Source of the DNA: Cytophagales bacterium
GTDB lineage: Bacteria; Bacteroidota; Bacteroidia; Cytophagales; JAAEPT01
Assembly (NCBI GenBank): GCA_024232295.1
Contig: JAAEPT010000123.1
Span: forward strand, 1-64,000
DNA: 64,000 nt
Direction: 5' to 3'
In this document: one piece after another, positions 48,626 through 58,506 of the stretch
How the letters are laid out: the number at the start of each line of letters is the position of its first letter
How positions within the stretch are numbered: the first letter of the stretch is position 1
Program-made: the position numbers and the translations under genes
The notes under the pieces: generated by a model
Databases searched by the model: none
What the model saw: the letters and a program-made list of their open reading frames with translations, nothing else
Told to the model about the DNA's origin: nothing

Positions 48626-49660
48626 TTATTTTATCTTTAATTTGGTCAATACCTTATTTATCAAAGATAAGAAAAGTGTTTTGTAAGTGAATTGTAATGA
48701 AGCAAACTCAACATTATTTGATAAAGTATTAATTTCTTTTATTTGGTGTAGATACAGTTTAGAAATTAGTTCAGGGTATTCTCTTCCAAAAGAGAGAATT
48801 TTTTCATCTTCTTGGATTTGTTGTAAATCATTGAGTAAACTTCTGGCAATACCAAGTTGTTGTTCTTGTAGAATATTATTGATCTTTTTGTTAAACTCAG
48901 AAGAGTTCAATAGTAATGATAATACCTCTATCCAATTCTTGTAAATTGTTACATTTGCTTTTTTACTCCAAATACCACCATCATGAACCCTATAAACAGC
49001 CATAGGTTCTTTTATTCTTTTTATTTTTCCATATTTAGCATTCAACATATGTAAGACATAATCACCTGCAGTCAAGTGTTCAAAAAAATCAGGTAATCTG
49101 TCGAAATTTTTTCGAAATAAGATACCTGGTGTATGTATGTAGTTCTTTTTAGCTAAATCTTCAATACTTGTAACTTCAGGTGTATCTGAGGTTTTACCAT
49201 TATCAAGCTGTTTTGTAGTTTGATTAAATACTTTTACATCGTGGAAGCAAAGACTAAAATCAGCGTTTTTTTCTAAAAAATTAACCTGTTTTTGTAGCTT
49301 ATTGGTATCTATCCAATAATCATCTCCCTCTAACATTGCAATGTATTGGGCTCCAGATTCAAAACAATGTCTAAAAACTTCTATTGTATTTTTCTGTACT
49401 CCCATATTTTGGGCATGTGCAAGTACAGTTAGTTTTTCAGGATATTCTTCTTGTAAACGTAAGCAAATTTCTCTAGTTGTGTCAGTAGAACAATCTTCTC
49501 CAAGATAGATGTGAAAAGGAAAAGTTGTTTCCTGTTTAAGTACTGAAAGAAGTGCTTCCTCAATGTAGTGTTCATGATTATAAGTAACCATGAACACTGC
49601 TACAAGAGGAGTTTCTTTATTCAGAGATTGCATAACCAAATCCTGATTGTCCAAATCCAT
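48626..49660 (-). CDS. Glycosyltransferase family 2
   Basis: VFMVTYNHEHYIEEALLSVLKQETTFPFHIYLGEDCSTD; true start possibly 49633. Confidence 0.9.
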   Translation of the reverse strand: MDLDNQDLVMQSLNKETPLVAVFMVTYNHEHYIEEALLSVLKQETTFPFHIYLGEDCSTDTTREICLRLQEEYPEKLTVLAHAQNMGVQKNTIEVFRHCFESGAQYIAMLEGDDYWIDTNKLQKQVNFLEKNADFSLCFHDVKVFNQTTKQLDNGKTSDTPEVTSIEDLAKKNYIHTPGILFRKNFDRLPDFFEHLTAGDYVLHMLNAKYGKIKRIKEPMAVYRVHDGGIWSKKANVTIYKNWIEVLSLLLNSSEFNKKINNILQEQQLGIARSLLNDLQQIQEDEKILSFGREYPELISKLYLHQIKEINTLSNNVEFASLQFTYKTLFLSLINKVLTKLKIK

Positions 49661-50549
49661 TTCCGTTATAAATCAAATATCTTTTCCCATCATGAACATA
49701 TGTTGTACAATACTCATTCATTTCACTGTCCCAACCTATTTCACTTTTTTCAATCCCAGCTTCCTCATCTTTACGAATCCATGATTTTCCATCATTAGAT
49801 TCTGAGTAGCCAATTCTATAAGACTTTGTTTTGTCTACACGATAGGAGTTTGCTCCTCTATTAGAATGTAGCATTTTGTAAATACCATCTTCTTTGTAAA
49901 CACAAGGTCTTCCAATGGCATCAATATCACCAGGAATAAAGTCAATACAAGTAATTTCTTTACGCTCCCAATGAATACCATCATTTGATTCTGCGTACTT
50001 TACATTATAAAAAGGCTCTGGGTGATTGTCTATGTATTCTATTTTTTGACAAGATAAATACCACATTTTCCAAATACCTTCATCTTTCAAAACACAAGGT
50101 TGCCCAACCCATATTGGATCATAATGTCCTCTATCTAATAAGGGACCTTCAAATTGTTTTTGGAATGTGAGCCCTTGGTCTTCACTGATTGCTAAGCCAA
50201 TAGACAGAATGTAAGAAGCTGTAGCACTTTTATTCCAGGCAGTATAGTATAAGTAGATTTTTCCTTCATGCTCTAAAAACCAAGAGGGCATTGTACCTGC
50301 ATCATCAAAATATCCAGGCTTACCTTTTTGTAAACAAGGTTTGTCATGAACATATAATACCTTTGATGGATTAGCTATATCAGTATCTATAAATGTAACA
50401 GTTGAACAACTATCTTGATCTCTTGTTGCAAAGAAAATACGTAATGTTTTATCATCTAAAGGATATGCAAATGGAACCTGAGCATGAGACTTACTCCATT
50501 CATGTTCACCTGTTGGTTTAAAGATATGTCCTTTTTTTATCCACTTCAT
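49617..50549 (-). CDS. Glycosidase-like five-bladed beta-propeller protein (GH43/GH130-like)
   Basis: YAESNDGIHWERK, GYSESNDGKSWIRK, YDPIWVGQPCVLKDEGIWKMWYLSC; no signal peptide. Confidence 0.65.
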   Translation of the reverse strand: MKWIKKGHIFKPTGEHEWSKSHAQVPFAYPLDDKTLRIFFATRDQDSCSTVTFIDTDIANPSKVLYVHDKPCLQKGKPGYFDDAGTMPSWFLEHEGKIYLYYTAWNKSATASYILSIGLAISEDQGLTFQKQFEGPLLDRGHYDPIWVGQPCVLKDEGIWKMWYLSCQKIEYIDNHPEPFYNVKYAESNDGIHWERKEITCIDFIPGDIDAIGRPCVYKEDGIYKMLHSNRGANSYRVDKTKSYRIGYSESNDGKSWIRKDEEAGIEKSEIGWDSEMNEYCTTYVHDGKRYLIYNGNGFGQSGFGYAISE

Positions 50550-50551
50550 AA

Positions 50552-51211
50552 TTAATATAATTGATGACTAAGTTTTCCTTCAAATTTTTTGGCTGGATTA
50601 CCAGTATATACACCCCACTCATCTGTCTTTTGTTTAGTTAGACAAGCTCCCATTGCTAATAATGTCCCTTGTTTGATCTTTGAATAATCACGAATTGTTG
50701 CATTTACCCCAAAAAAACAATAAGGTTCTATTATACAGTGTCCTGACATGACAACATGAGATGTGAAAAATACATGATCTTTTATTTCTCCATGATGTCC
50801 AATATGATTACCACTCCATAATACTACATTATTTCCTATTTTTGTGAATGGCTGGATTGTATTATCTTCCAAAATAAAGCAATTTTCTCCAATTTCATTG
50901 TCAAAAACTGTGGCTTTAGAACTAATGTAAGAAATGTAAGAATAACCTTTTTCTTTTCCTTCTAAATACACCTTTTCACGAATACGATTCATTCCTTTTC
51001 CTGTCATGGGAGCAAATAAAGAATATTCACTAGGAGGGTAAATATCCTTTATTTCTTCAAAAGCTACAACTGGTAATCCTCTAAATGTATCTTCTTTTAA
51101 ATATTCTTTATGAACAGTGAATGCGATCACTTCGTGCTCAGAATCATTTTCTAAATAATAATGTGCTAGTTCTGCTGTATCCAGCAAACCAAAAATAATT
51201 ACTTTAGCCAT
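50552..51211 (-). CDS. NeuD-like sugar O/N-acyltransferase
   Basis: AKVIIFGLLDTAELAHYYLEND; C-terminal hexapeptide region with GNHIGHHGEIKDHVFFTSHVVMSGH. Confidence 0.8.
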   Translation of the reverse strand: MAKVIIFGLLDTAELAHYYLENDSEHEVIAFTVHKEYLKEDTFRGLPVVAFEEIKDIYPPSEYSLFAPMTGKGMNRIREKVYLEGKEKGYSYISYISSKATVFDNEIGENCFILEDNTIQPFTKIGNNVVLWSGNHIGHHGEIKDHVFFTSHVVMSGHCIIEPYCFFGVNATIRDYSKIKQGTLLAMGACLTKQKTDEWGVYTGNPAKKFEGKLSHQLY

Positions 51212-51214
51212 ATT

Positions 51215-51913
51215 TTATTTTAATTTAAAATTTGTTAAAAGTTTCTGAATTTCTTCTTGTGAATTGAACATCATCATGTCAATGATTGACAACCAAGGAA
51301 CAAATTCATTTTTAAATTGAGGATACTCAATTATACCTGTTTGTATGAAGTTTAGGATGATATTTTCCTCTAAAAAAATAGATTTATCATATAATTCCAT
51401 TCCACCAATAGGATTAATGTAATGATTAGCATTAATTTTTTTACATATTGCTAATATCTTTTCTTGTCCTTTTAATGAATTGTTTTTCTCAATATTAGAG
51501 GATAATATGATTTTCGTATTAATGTTTAAAAAAGTAGCAATTTCTTTGAGAGAGAACTCTATAAACTTTGCCAAGTTCTCTTCTGAGTGTAGGATTATTT
51601 TTTCAATGGTAGGAAAAGCACTCTCATAATAAGGAGCCTTTTTATATGCCATTTGTAATTTCTTTAAAAAATTACTTTTCCATTTTTCTTCTGGAGAGAT
51701 GAAAGTCTCATTAATTTTTTTATTTTGACTTACATTTGTTAAAGGAATTGAAAATAGATTTGATTGTCCATTGACCAAAAGGTTATTACGATTGATCCAT
51801 CCTTTTTTTATAAAGTTTACATCATCATAAATAACAAAAGTATCTACTTCATTCATTAGTTGGAAATATCCAATATAAGGAGCAAAGTAAGGTTGCATAA
51901 TTGCAGCTTTCAT
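51215..51913 (-). CDS. WbqC family protein
   Basis: MKAAIMQPYFAPYIGYFQLMNEVDTFVIYDDVNFIKKGWINRN. Start at 51913. Confidence 0.9.
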   Translation of the reverse strand: MKAAIMQPYFAPYIGYFQLMNEVDTFVIYDDVNFIKKGWINRNNLLVNGQSNLFSIPLTNVSQNKKINETFISPEEKWKSNFLKKLQMAYKKAPYYESAFPTIEKIILHSEENLAKFIEFSLKEIATFLNINTKIILSSNIEKNNSLKGQEKILAICKKINANHYINPIGGMELYDKSIFLEENIILNFIQTGIIEYPQFKNEFVPWLSIIDMMMFNSQEEIQKLLTNFKLK

Positions 51914-51915
51914 AT

Positions 51916-52995
51916 CTAATATCTTAGGGTTCTTAAAATAATGCGACAAATCATGTCAATTTCTTCTGGTGTGATTTGCTCATATAAAGGTAAACACAAA
52001 ATACGTTTGGAAATATCTTCCGCAATTGGCATTGGAGAAGAGTTTACATAGTCTAGGTTTGATAGAATAGGATAAAAATACCTACGAGCATATATTAAGT
52101 TTTTATTTAATTCATTACTCACATTTATACAATCTTGCTCACTATTAAAAACAATTGGGTAATATGCATGATTATATCCAGCTTTTTGAGCAATTAATGG
52201 TTTTTGAAGCTCTAATTGATTTAAGCACTCATCATAGCGTTTATGATCCTCTTTTCTCTTTTCAAGAATATGATCTGCATATTTCAAGTTACAAACTCCC
52301 ATAGCAGCATGAAATTCTGAATTTTTACCATTAATCCCTATACCAGAAAATGTTTCAGAATCTACATGTCCGAAGTTTCTTAAATAAGTGATACTTTTGA
52401 GTATTTTTGGATCTGTTGTGATGATTGCTCCTCCTTCTGTAGTATGATATAACTTAGTTGCATGAAAGCTAATAGTACTTATATCTCCAAATTTTAAAAC
52501 TGATTCTCCTTTGTAGGTAGTACCAAAACAATGTGCAGCATCATAAATTACTTTTAATTGATGTTTTTTTGCGATTGCCTCTATCTCATCGATTGCACAA
52601 GGATTACCATAAACATGAGTTGCTAAAATAGCTGATGTTTTTTTTGTGATTGCTTGTTCAATAAGCTTATGGTTAATGTTAAAAGAAAGTGGGTCAATAT
52701 CTACAAAAATAGGTGTGCAATTTTCCCATACAATACTTGAAGTTGTAGCAACATAAGAGAAAGGAGTAGTGATGATTTCTCCTTTTAAATCAAGGGCTTT
52801 GATTGCTATTTGAAGGGCAATGGTACCGTTTGATACATATGATAAATGATCTAGGTTTAGATAGTCTTTGAGTTTGATTTCTAGATCATTAACTAAAGGT
52901 CCATTATTGGTCAACCAGTTTCTTTTCCAAATTCCTTCTACCAGCTTTTCATATTCTTGATAGGGTGGAAGAAAGGGTTTTGTCACATTTATCAT
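51916..52995 (-). CDS. DegT/DnrJ/EryC1/StrS aminotransferase
   Basis: SYVSNGTIALQIAIKALDL; VIYDAAHCFGTTYKGES; ISFHATKLYHTTEGGAI. Confidence 0.93.
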   Translation of the reverse strand: MINVTKPFLPPYQEYEKLVEGIWKRNWLTNNGPLVNDLEIKLKDYLNLDHLSYVSNGTIALQIAIKALDLKGEIITTPFSYVATTSSIVWENCTPIFVDIDPLSFNINHKLIEQAITKKTSAILATHVYGNPCAIDEIEAIAKKHQLKVIYDAAHCFGTTYKGESVLKFGDISTISFHATKLYHTTEGGAIITTDPKILKSITYLRNFGHVDSETFSGIGINGKNSEFHAAMGVCNLKYADHILEKRKEDHKRYDECLNQLELQKPLIAQKAGYNHAYYPIVFNSEQDCINVSNELNKNLIYARRYFYPILSNLDYVNSSPMPIAEDISKRILCLPLYEQITPEEIDMICRIILRTLRY

Positions 52996-52997
52996 AA

Positions 52998-53636
52998 TTA
53001 TTTATGAGACTTGTTTTCGTGAATGTCTTGTTGATTATTTATGGTAATATTAAAGAAATTAGCAATTTTTTGCCATTTATTTGGGTTTTCTAATGTTGTA
53101 TGTACTAATCTAGAAGGGTCATTTCTTTCAAAAAAATCAAGAATTTCTTGATTTCTATTATTATATATTCTTACATAATGACTTCTATGTTCTTCATTTA
53201 AATCAAGAAGATTATCTATACCATCTGTTTTAAATGTATTTATGTTCTTTTTATATTCATCTAATCTATCATATACAAATGAATGAATATATGTATTACC
53301 TAATATCTTTCCATTGGAATGAGAAACCATAGAATCAAACCATTTATCTGGATCTCTTGTTACCAAAATAAATTTTGCAGAAGGAAATTTATGGAATAGA
53401 AATCTATAAAAATCTAAACACCACCATGGATCATCTTCAAATACCGTGTTTTTTTTAAATTCTTTTGATTTTAGAATACTTTCATAATCTCCTTCAAACC
53501 ATTTTTGAGTCCACTTGTTTTTCTCTGAAGTAGGGTATGTTGATACATTATATCCATGATTGACAAAAAATTGACCAACAGAAGTTGTTCCTGTACGCTG
53601 AAATGAGATACAAAATATTTTTGGTTTAGAAAACAT
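52998..53636 (-). CDS. Sulfotransferase-family protein
   Basis: KIFCISFQRTGTTSVGQFF PAPS-loop-like motif; FILVTRDPDKWFDSMVSH. Confidence 0.75.
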   Translation of the reverse strand: MFSKPKIFCISFQRTGTTSVGQFFVNHGYNVSTYPTSEKNKWTQKWFEGDYESILKSKEFKKNTVFEDDPWWCLDFYRFLFHKFPSAKFILVTRDPDKWFDSMVSHSNGKILGNTYIHSFVYDRLDEYKKNINTFKTDGIDNLLDLNEEHRSHYVRIYNNRNQEILDFFERNDPSRLVHTTLENPNKWQKIANFFNITINNQQDIHENKSHK

Positions 53637-53824
53637 AGATAGGATAGTTGTTTTTTGACAAGATTTTTCTCTCTTTAATAATTTTATTCAAAACACTAAT
53701 ATTGTTGTTCACTTTTAACGAGAAGAACTTGCTTCAAAATCATTATAAAAGACATCTTATTTACTTTTTCAAGCGCTTTTGAAAAAACGGGAAAAGATAA
53801 TTTTGTTGTGGGAATTTACTTTAA

Positions 53825-55039
53825 TTATGTAATGTTCCAGGTATGATCTAAGATAGCACTTTCTTTAAATAGAGGAATATTACCAGAGTTAAAAAAGTCT
53901 GATTGTTCTATTGAAAAAGAAAATGCAGACTCTACTTGATCAACAATATCTTGGTTTGAAATAAGAATAAAATTTAAATAGTAATTTCCATGACTCAAAG
54001 GAATTCTATCAAATTGGCATTTCAATTCTCCTTCTTTATTTAGCAAATCAAATTCACCAATTGAATGATATGTGTTAAGAACTGTAATAGATTTTTGCAT
54101 TGAGTTCAAAACCTCAACTCTAAGACCTACTTTTATCAAAGGTTCTTTAGAAGTGTATTTAAAAACAAATTCTCCTTTTATTCCTGATAGAAACTCAGAA
54201 GTATTTTGATTACTTTGTGTATTTATCGTGATATCATCAATCTTTGCTGTCTGATTTCCTTTTCTATCAGTTCTTTCTGATAAAGGAATTTTAAGATTAT
54301 CTTGATTGGAAGATAAATAGTACTTGATCCCACTGTCTGTAGTACCAGAATGTACCATCTGTCCTTGATTTAAGACAATAGAATGTGTACATAGGTGTTG
54401 AATACTTCCTATATTATGACTTACAAATAAAACAGTACGCCCTTCTGTCTGGCTGACAGATTTCATCTTTCCTATAGCTTTCTTTTGAAAGGTAGCATCA
54501 CCAACAGCCAAAACTTCATCAATAATTAAAATTTCTGGCTCTAAATGTGCAGCAACAGCAAAAGCAAGACGAACATACATTCCACTAGAGTAATGCTTAA
54601 CAGGTGTGTCAAGAAATTTTTCTACACCCGAAAAATCTACAATCTCGTCCATTTTTTGTCGAATTTCAGAACGAGACATTCCTAAAATTGTTCCATTAAG
54701 GAAAATATTTTCTCTACCACTTAATTCAGGATGGAAACCTGTTCCTACTTCTAGTAATGAGGAAACACGACCATTGATAGTAAAACGACCTTTTGTTGGT
54801 TGTGTGATACGAGAAAGAACTTTTAGTAAGGTGCTTTTTCCTGCACCATTTCGCCCCATTACTCCAACAATATCACCATGATTAATATCAAATGTAAGAT
54901 CATTTAATGCCCAGAATGAAGAAGCTTCTTTGTTTTTTGAAAAAAGGCTACTAAAAGACTCATAAATACTACCACTTTTTGAATTACCTATTTCGTATAA
55001 TTTTGAAAGGTTTTCAACTTTAATTGCAATGTCACTCAT
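53825..55039 (-). CDS. wzt: Polysaccharide ABC exporter ATPase (Wzt-like) with C-terminal carbohydrate-binding-type domain
   Basis: GVMGRNGAGKSTLLKVLSRI; LSGRENIFLNGTILGM; YSSGMYVRLAFAVAAHLEPEILIIDEVLAVGD. Confidence 0.92.
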   Translation of the reverse strand: MSDIAIKVENLSKLYEIGNSKSGSIYESFSSLFSKNKEASSFWALNDLTFDINHGDIVGVMGRNGAGKSTLLKVLSRITQPTKGRFTINGRVSSLLEVGTGFHPELSGRENIFLNGTILGMSRSEIRQKMDEIVDFSGVEKFLDTPVKHYSSGMYVRLAFAVAAHLEPEILIIDEVLAVGDATFQKKAIGKMKSVSQTEGRTVLFVSHNIGSIQHLCTHSIVLNQGQMVHSGTTDSGIKYYLSSNQDNLKIPLSERTDRKGNQTAKIDDITINTQSNQNTSEFLSGIKGEFVFKYTSKEPLIKVGLRVEVLNSMQKSITVLNTYHSIGEFDLLNKEGELKCQFDRIPLSHGNYYLNFILISNQDIVDQVESAFSFSIEQSDFFNSGNIPLFKESAILDHTWNIT

Positions 55040-55050
55040 AATATTAAGAT

Positions 55051-55878
55051 TTAAACAATATCAGCCATTACTTTTTCTACTTTTTTGAAATAAAAAAGTC
55101 CTGAGATAAAAATAATAATTACAATACTGAATGAGATATAAGCATACTGATTTGGTGCTTCTGTTCCTAGGATAGACCATCTAACTCCATCAATAATTCC
55201 TGCTATTGGGTTAAGGTAATAAATTATACTTAACCATTTGGGTAGTTTATCCACTGCAGTGCTAGTTGTGTAACCAATAGGTGTTGCATATAGTCCAAAT
55301 TGAACTATAAAGGGAACAATATGTTGAAAGTCACGATAGCGAATTGTTAATACACTTACCCAAATACCCACAGCTAATGCTGAAATGACTGTTAATAAGA
55401 TAAAAATTGGTAAATAAATAATGTTACTTGATGGGATGTATTGAAAATATATCATCAATCCAATCATTAATAAAAATGCAATTCCAAAATCTACAAAGCC
55501 TACAACAGCCTTTGATAAAGGTATAATAAGTCTTGGAAAATAGATTTTTTTAACCATTCCTTGTGCTCCAATAATAGAATTACCTGATTGGTTTAAAACA
55601 AATGCAAAATATGTCCAAGAAATCATTCCTGACATAGCAAAAATCTGGTATGGAGCATCACCAGTATCAACTTTTATAACTTTATTAAATACAAAAGTAA
55701 AGATTAATAATGAAGACAAGGGCTGAACAAATGCCCAAATAAATCCCAATATTGTTTGAGCATAACGTACTCTAAGATCACGATAAGCAAGAGTAATAAA
55801 TAAATCCTTATATTGAAATAACTCTCTAAGTCCTAAACTTAGCTTTGATTTATTAGCATCTACAACTATTTTACCCAT
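55051..55878 (-). CDS. wzm: Polysaccharide ABC exporter permease (Wzm-like)
   Basis: LFITLAYRDLRVRYAQTILGFIWAFVQPL; YLNPIAGIIDGVRW; adjacent to wzt. Confidence 0.92.
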   Translation of the reverse strand: MGKIVVDANKSKLSLGLRELFQYKDLFITLAYRDLRVRYAQTILGFIWAFVQPLSSLLIFTFVFNKVIKVDTGDAPYQIFAMSGMISWTYFAFVLNQSGNSIIGAQGMVKKIYFPRLIIPLSKAVVGFVDFGIAFLLMIGLMIYFQYIPSSNIIYLPIFILLTVISALAVGIWVSVLTIRYRDFQHIVPFIVQFGLYATPIGYTTSTAVDKLPKWLSIIYYLNPIAGIIDGVRWSILGTEAPNQYAYISFSIVIIIFISGLFYFKKVEKVMADIV

Positions 55879-55979
55879 TAAAATAAATTTAAATTTTTGA
55901 CGAATTTAGTTAAAAAAAAATTAAAAGCTATACTTTTTTTATCAGACTATAATTACTTGTAAAGTACTATATAAACATT

Positions 55980-57344
55980 TTAATTACTTCTGTTTTTTTG
56001 AAGTGATTTTTGTTTTTTTCGGAGTTTCTGTATTTTGAAATTATATCCAACAATATATAACCCACATATATAAAAAGGCATTAACGGGATTTTGTATCTA
56101 ACTAATGATCCAAAATTGTATGTAGATACTCCTACTGCAAATGCGAAGAGAATAGAGAATGAAAAACAAAGAATTAAAATAGGAGAACTTCTTATTTCTT
56201 TGAATACTCGTTTTATTCCATTTTTTCTGAAAGTTTGGAAAGTAAATATTAAAAACCATAAACTTTCTAAAGCAGAGAGAAGCATCACTGGATTACGAAC
56301 CTCCCATATGTAAGGTCTAAATAAAGATACCCAAATAGCTAAAGGCATTTTTTTTAACATTCCAGTGGGGGAATAGTCAAAATCCCCTAAAGAATAAGCG
56401 GCTCCTCCTTGTGTTTCACTGACATAATGAATCCACTTTGCTGTTTCTTCAGCTGTTTGAGAAATAGAGTCTAGAGAATATCGTCCCTGTTGTTCATTTG
56501 CTTTTTGAAAAAAGAAAAATATGCCTCCTACAGCAATAGCTATTATCACAGGAGCAATTGAATATCGCAATATAGGAGTCTTAATTTGTTTAATTCTCTC
56601 TAAAGACATGGCAAGTATAAGAGTGGGGATAAAGCATAAGGCAATGTATTGCTTTATACTATAACTCAACCATAGAGAAATAAGCACTATGAAAATGCTA
56701 AATACTAACCTTCTTCTAAATATGAATATGTTGAAAATACCATAAGTTGTCCAACCCAAAGCTCCAATTGTTAAAGTGTCTTTTAGTATTCCTGATCCCC
56801 AAAAAAATACGGAAGGGATGAAAAAACAAGCAATAGCTATTTCTTTGTGCAATATGGGATATCGTCTATAAAATGCTAGAAACATAGCCCACATTCCAGA
56901 AAAAGAAGTGAATGCAAATAAACAAGCTGAAGCGGTATAAGTATGTAAGGTGAATAGATCGAAAAAGCCAAGTACCCTTACTACAAAGTAAGAATGAGGG
57001 TCGTTATACCAACTCATTTTATATGTATAATTAGCCACATCAAGTCCACCATCATTTGCTCCAAAAATTAATTTTAAACCTGTTATAACAGAGTCATCCC
57101 AAAATGCATCCCAAATCACTCCTGTATGATAAAAATAGTGAAATGTATCACCACTTGGTTGTCCACCACCGTAATAAAATTGATAGATAAAACCAATGGC
57201 CAATGCTCCAATGATTTTCAAGTGAAGAGCAGGAAAAAAGTATTTCTTTGTTCTAGCATCTGTCACCCTTTTTTTGTAAATCATTGCAATAGTATAAATA
57301 ATGCAAAGCCAAATAGGGGTAATCAAAAAATCTTTTAATTCCAT
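55980..57344 (-). CDS. Polytopic membrane protein of polysaccharide cluster
   Basis: Start reassigned to MELKDFLITPIWLC (57344); ~10 hydrophobic segments. Confidence 0.65.
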   Translation of the reverse strand: MELKDFLITPIWLCIIYTIAMIYKKRVTDARTKKYFFPALHLKIIGALAIGFIYQFYYGGGQPSGDTFHYFYHTGVIWDAFWDDSVITGLKLIFGANDGGLDVANYTYKMSWYNDPHSYFVVRVLGFFDLFTLHTYTASACLFAFTSFSGMWAMFLAFYRRYPILHKEIAIACFFIPSVFFWGSGILKDTLTIGALGWTTYGIFNIFIFRRRLVFSIFIVLISLWLSYSIKQYIALCFIPTLILAMSLERIKQIKTPILRYSIAPVIIAIAVGGIFFFFQKANEQQGRYSLDSISQTAEETAKWIHYVSETQGGAAYSLGDFDYSPTGMLKKMPLAIWVSLFRPYIWEVRNPVMLLSALESLWFLIFTFQTFRKNGIKRVFKEIRSSPILILCFSFSILFAFAVGVSTYNFGSLVRYKIPLMPFYICGLYIVGYNFKIQKLRKKQKSLQKNRSN

Positions 57345-57398
57345 AGTTCGGTGTATTCGAAGTAACAAAAATACATTTGTTTTGTGTAACTTGGTCAC

Positions 57399-58463
57399 AT
57401 GAAAGTCCTTTTTTTGTGTCCATACCCTGAAAAAGAAGCTCCTTCTCAGCGTTTTCGCTATGAGCAATATCTTAAATTTCTTCCTTCTGTAGGCATTGAT
57501 TATGTTCAAAAGTCTTTTTTAGATGAAGAAACATGGACAATTTTGTACAAGAAAGGGAATAAAGCCAAAAAGATTATTGGGATTTTAAAAGGGTTTTTAA
57601 GGCGTTTTTTTCTTCTATTTACTCTTTCTTCTTATGATTATGTCTTTATACATAGAGAAGCAACACCTATTGGTCCTCCTTGGGTAGAATGGTGTATTGC
57701 GAAGCTTTGGAGAAAGCGAATAATTTATGATTTTGATGATGCAATTTGGTTATCCAATACTTCTGCTGTGAATAAAATTGTGGCAGGTATTAAGTGGCAT
57801 CATAAAGTAAGACAAATATCAAAATGGTCTTATAAGGTGAGTTGTGGAAATGAATATTTATGTGATTATGCTCTTCAGTTCAATCAAAATACAATTTATA
57901 ATCCAACAACCATTGATACTGAAAATCTTCACAAAGAAGTGAAAAACCAACATACAAATCATTTTGTGTTAGGATGGACAGGTACACATTCAACTATGAA
58001 GTATTTAGATGATTTGGTTCCTGTTTTGCAAAAACTTCAAGAGAAGTATGACTTCACTTTTTTGGTCATTTCAAATCAAGATCCAAAATTACCATTGAAG
58101 AAATTTCAATATGTACAGTGGAAAAAAGAAACTGAACTTCAAGATTTATTAAGAATGAATGTTGGGGTAATGCCCTTAACTGATGATAAATGGGCAAAGG
58201 GTAAGTGTGGATTTAAAGGATTACAATATTTGGCTTTGGGTATTCCTGCTTTGGTTTCTTCTGTAGGTGTAAATACTCAAATTGTACAAGATGGGAAAAA
58301 TGGTTTTTTGTGTGATTCTCCAAAGGAATGGGAAGAAGCAATTGAAAAACTAGTAAAGGATACGCAATTATCCATTGACATGGGTAAAGAGGGGAGAAGG
58401 ACTGTTGTTGAAAACTATTCAGTGCTTTCTAATCAACAAAATTTTATTGAATTATTCTCATAA
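57399..58463 (+). CDS. Glycosyltransferase, GT4-like
   Basis: VLFLCPYPEKEAPSQRFRYEQYLKFL; GWTGTHSTMKYLDDLVPVL; GLQYLALGIPALVSSVGVN. Confidence 0.85.
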   Translation: MKVLFLCPYPEKEAPSQRFRYEQYLKFLPSVGIDYVQKSFLDEETWTILYKKGNKAKKIIGILKGFLRRFFLLFTLSSYDYVFIHREATPIGPPWVEWCIAKLWRKRIIYDFDDAIWLSNTSAVNKIVAGIKWHHKVRQISKWSYKVSCGNEYLCDYALQFNQNTIYNPTTIDTENLHKEVKNQHTNHFVLGWTGTHSTMKYLDDLVPVLQKLQEKYDFTFLVISNQDPKLPLKKFQYVQWKKETELQDLLRMNVGVMPLTDDKWAKGKCGFKGLQYLALGIPALVSSVGVNTQIVQDGKNGFLCDSPKEWEEAIEKLVKDTQLSIDMGKEGRRTVVENYSVLSNQQNFIELFS

Positions 58464-58467
58464 AAGA

Positions 58468-58493
58468 GAAGGCAAACATTTCTGCTTGCCTTC
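58468..58493. terminator. Bidirectional hairpin terminator
   Basis: gaaggcaa...ttgccttc between convergent genes. Confidence 0.6.
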
Positions 58494-58506
58494 ATAAATA
58501 AACTTT

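Noticed and set aside
57345-57509. N-terminal extension of the 55980-57509 ORF
   Set aside because: Basic, low-complexity extension overlapping the divergent GT start; the membrane protein more plausibly starts at 57344.
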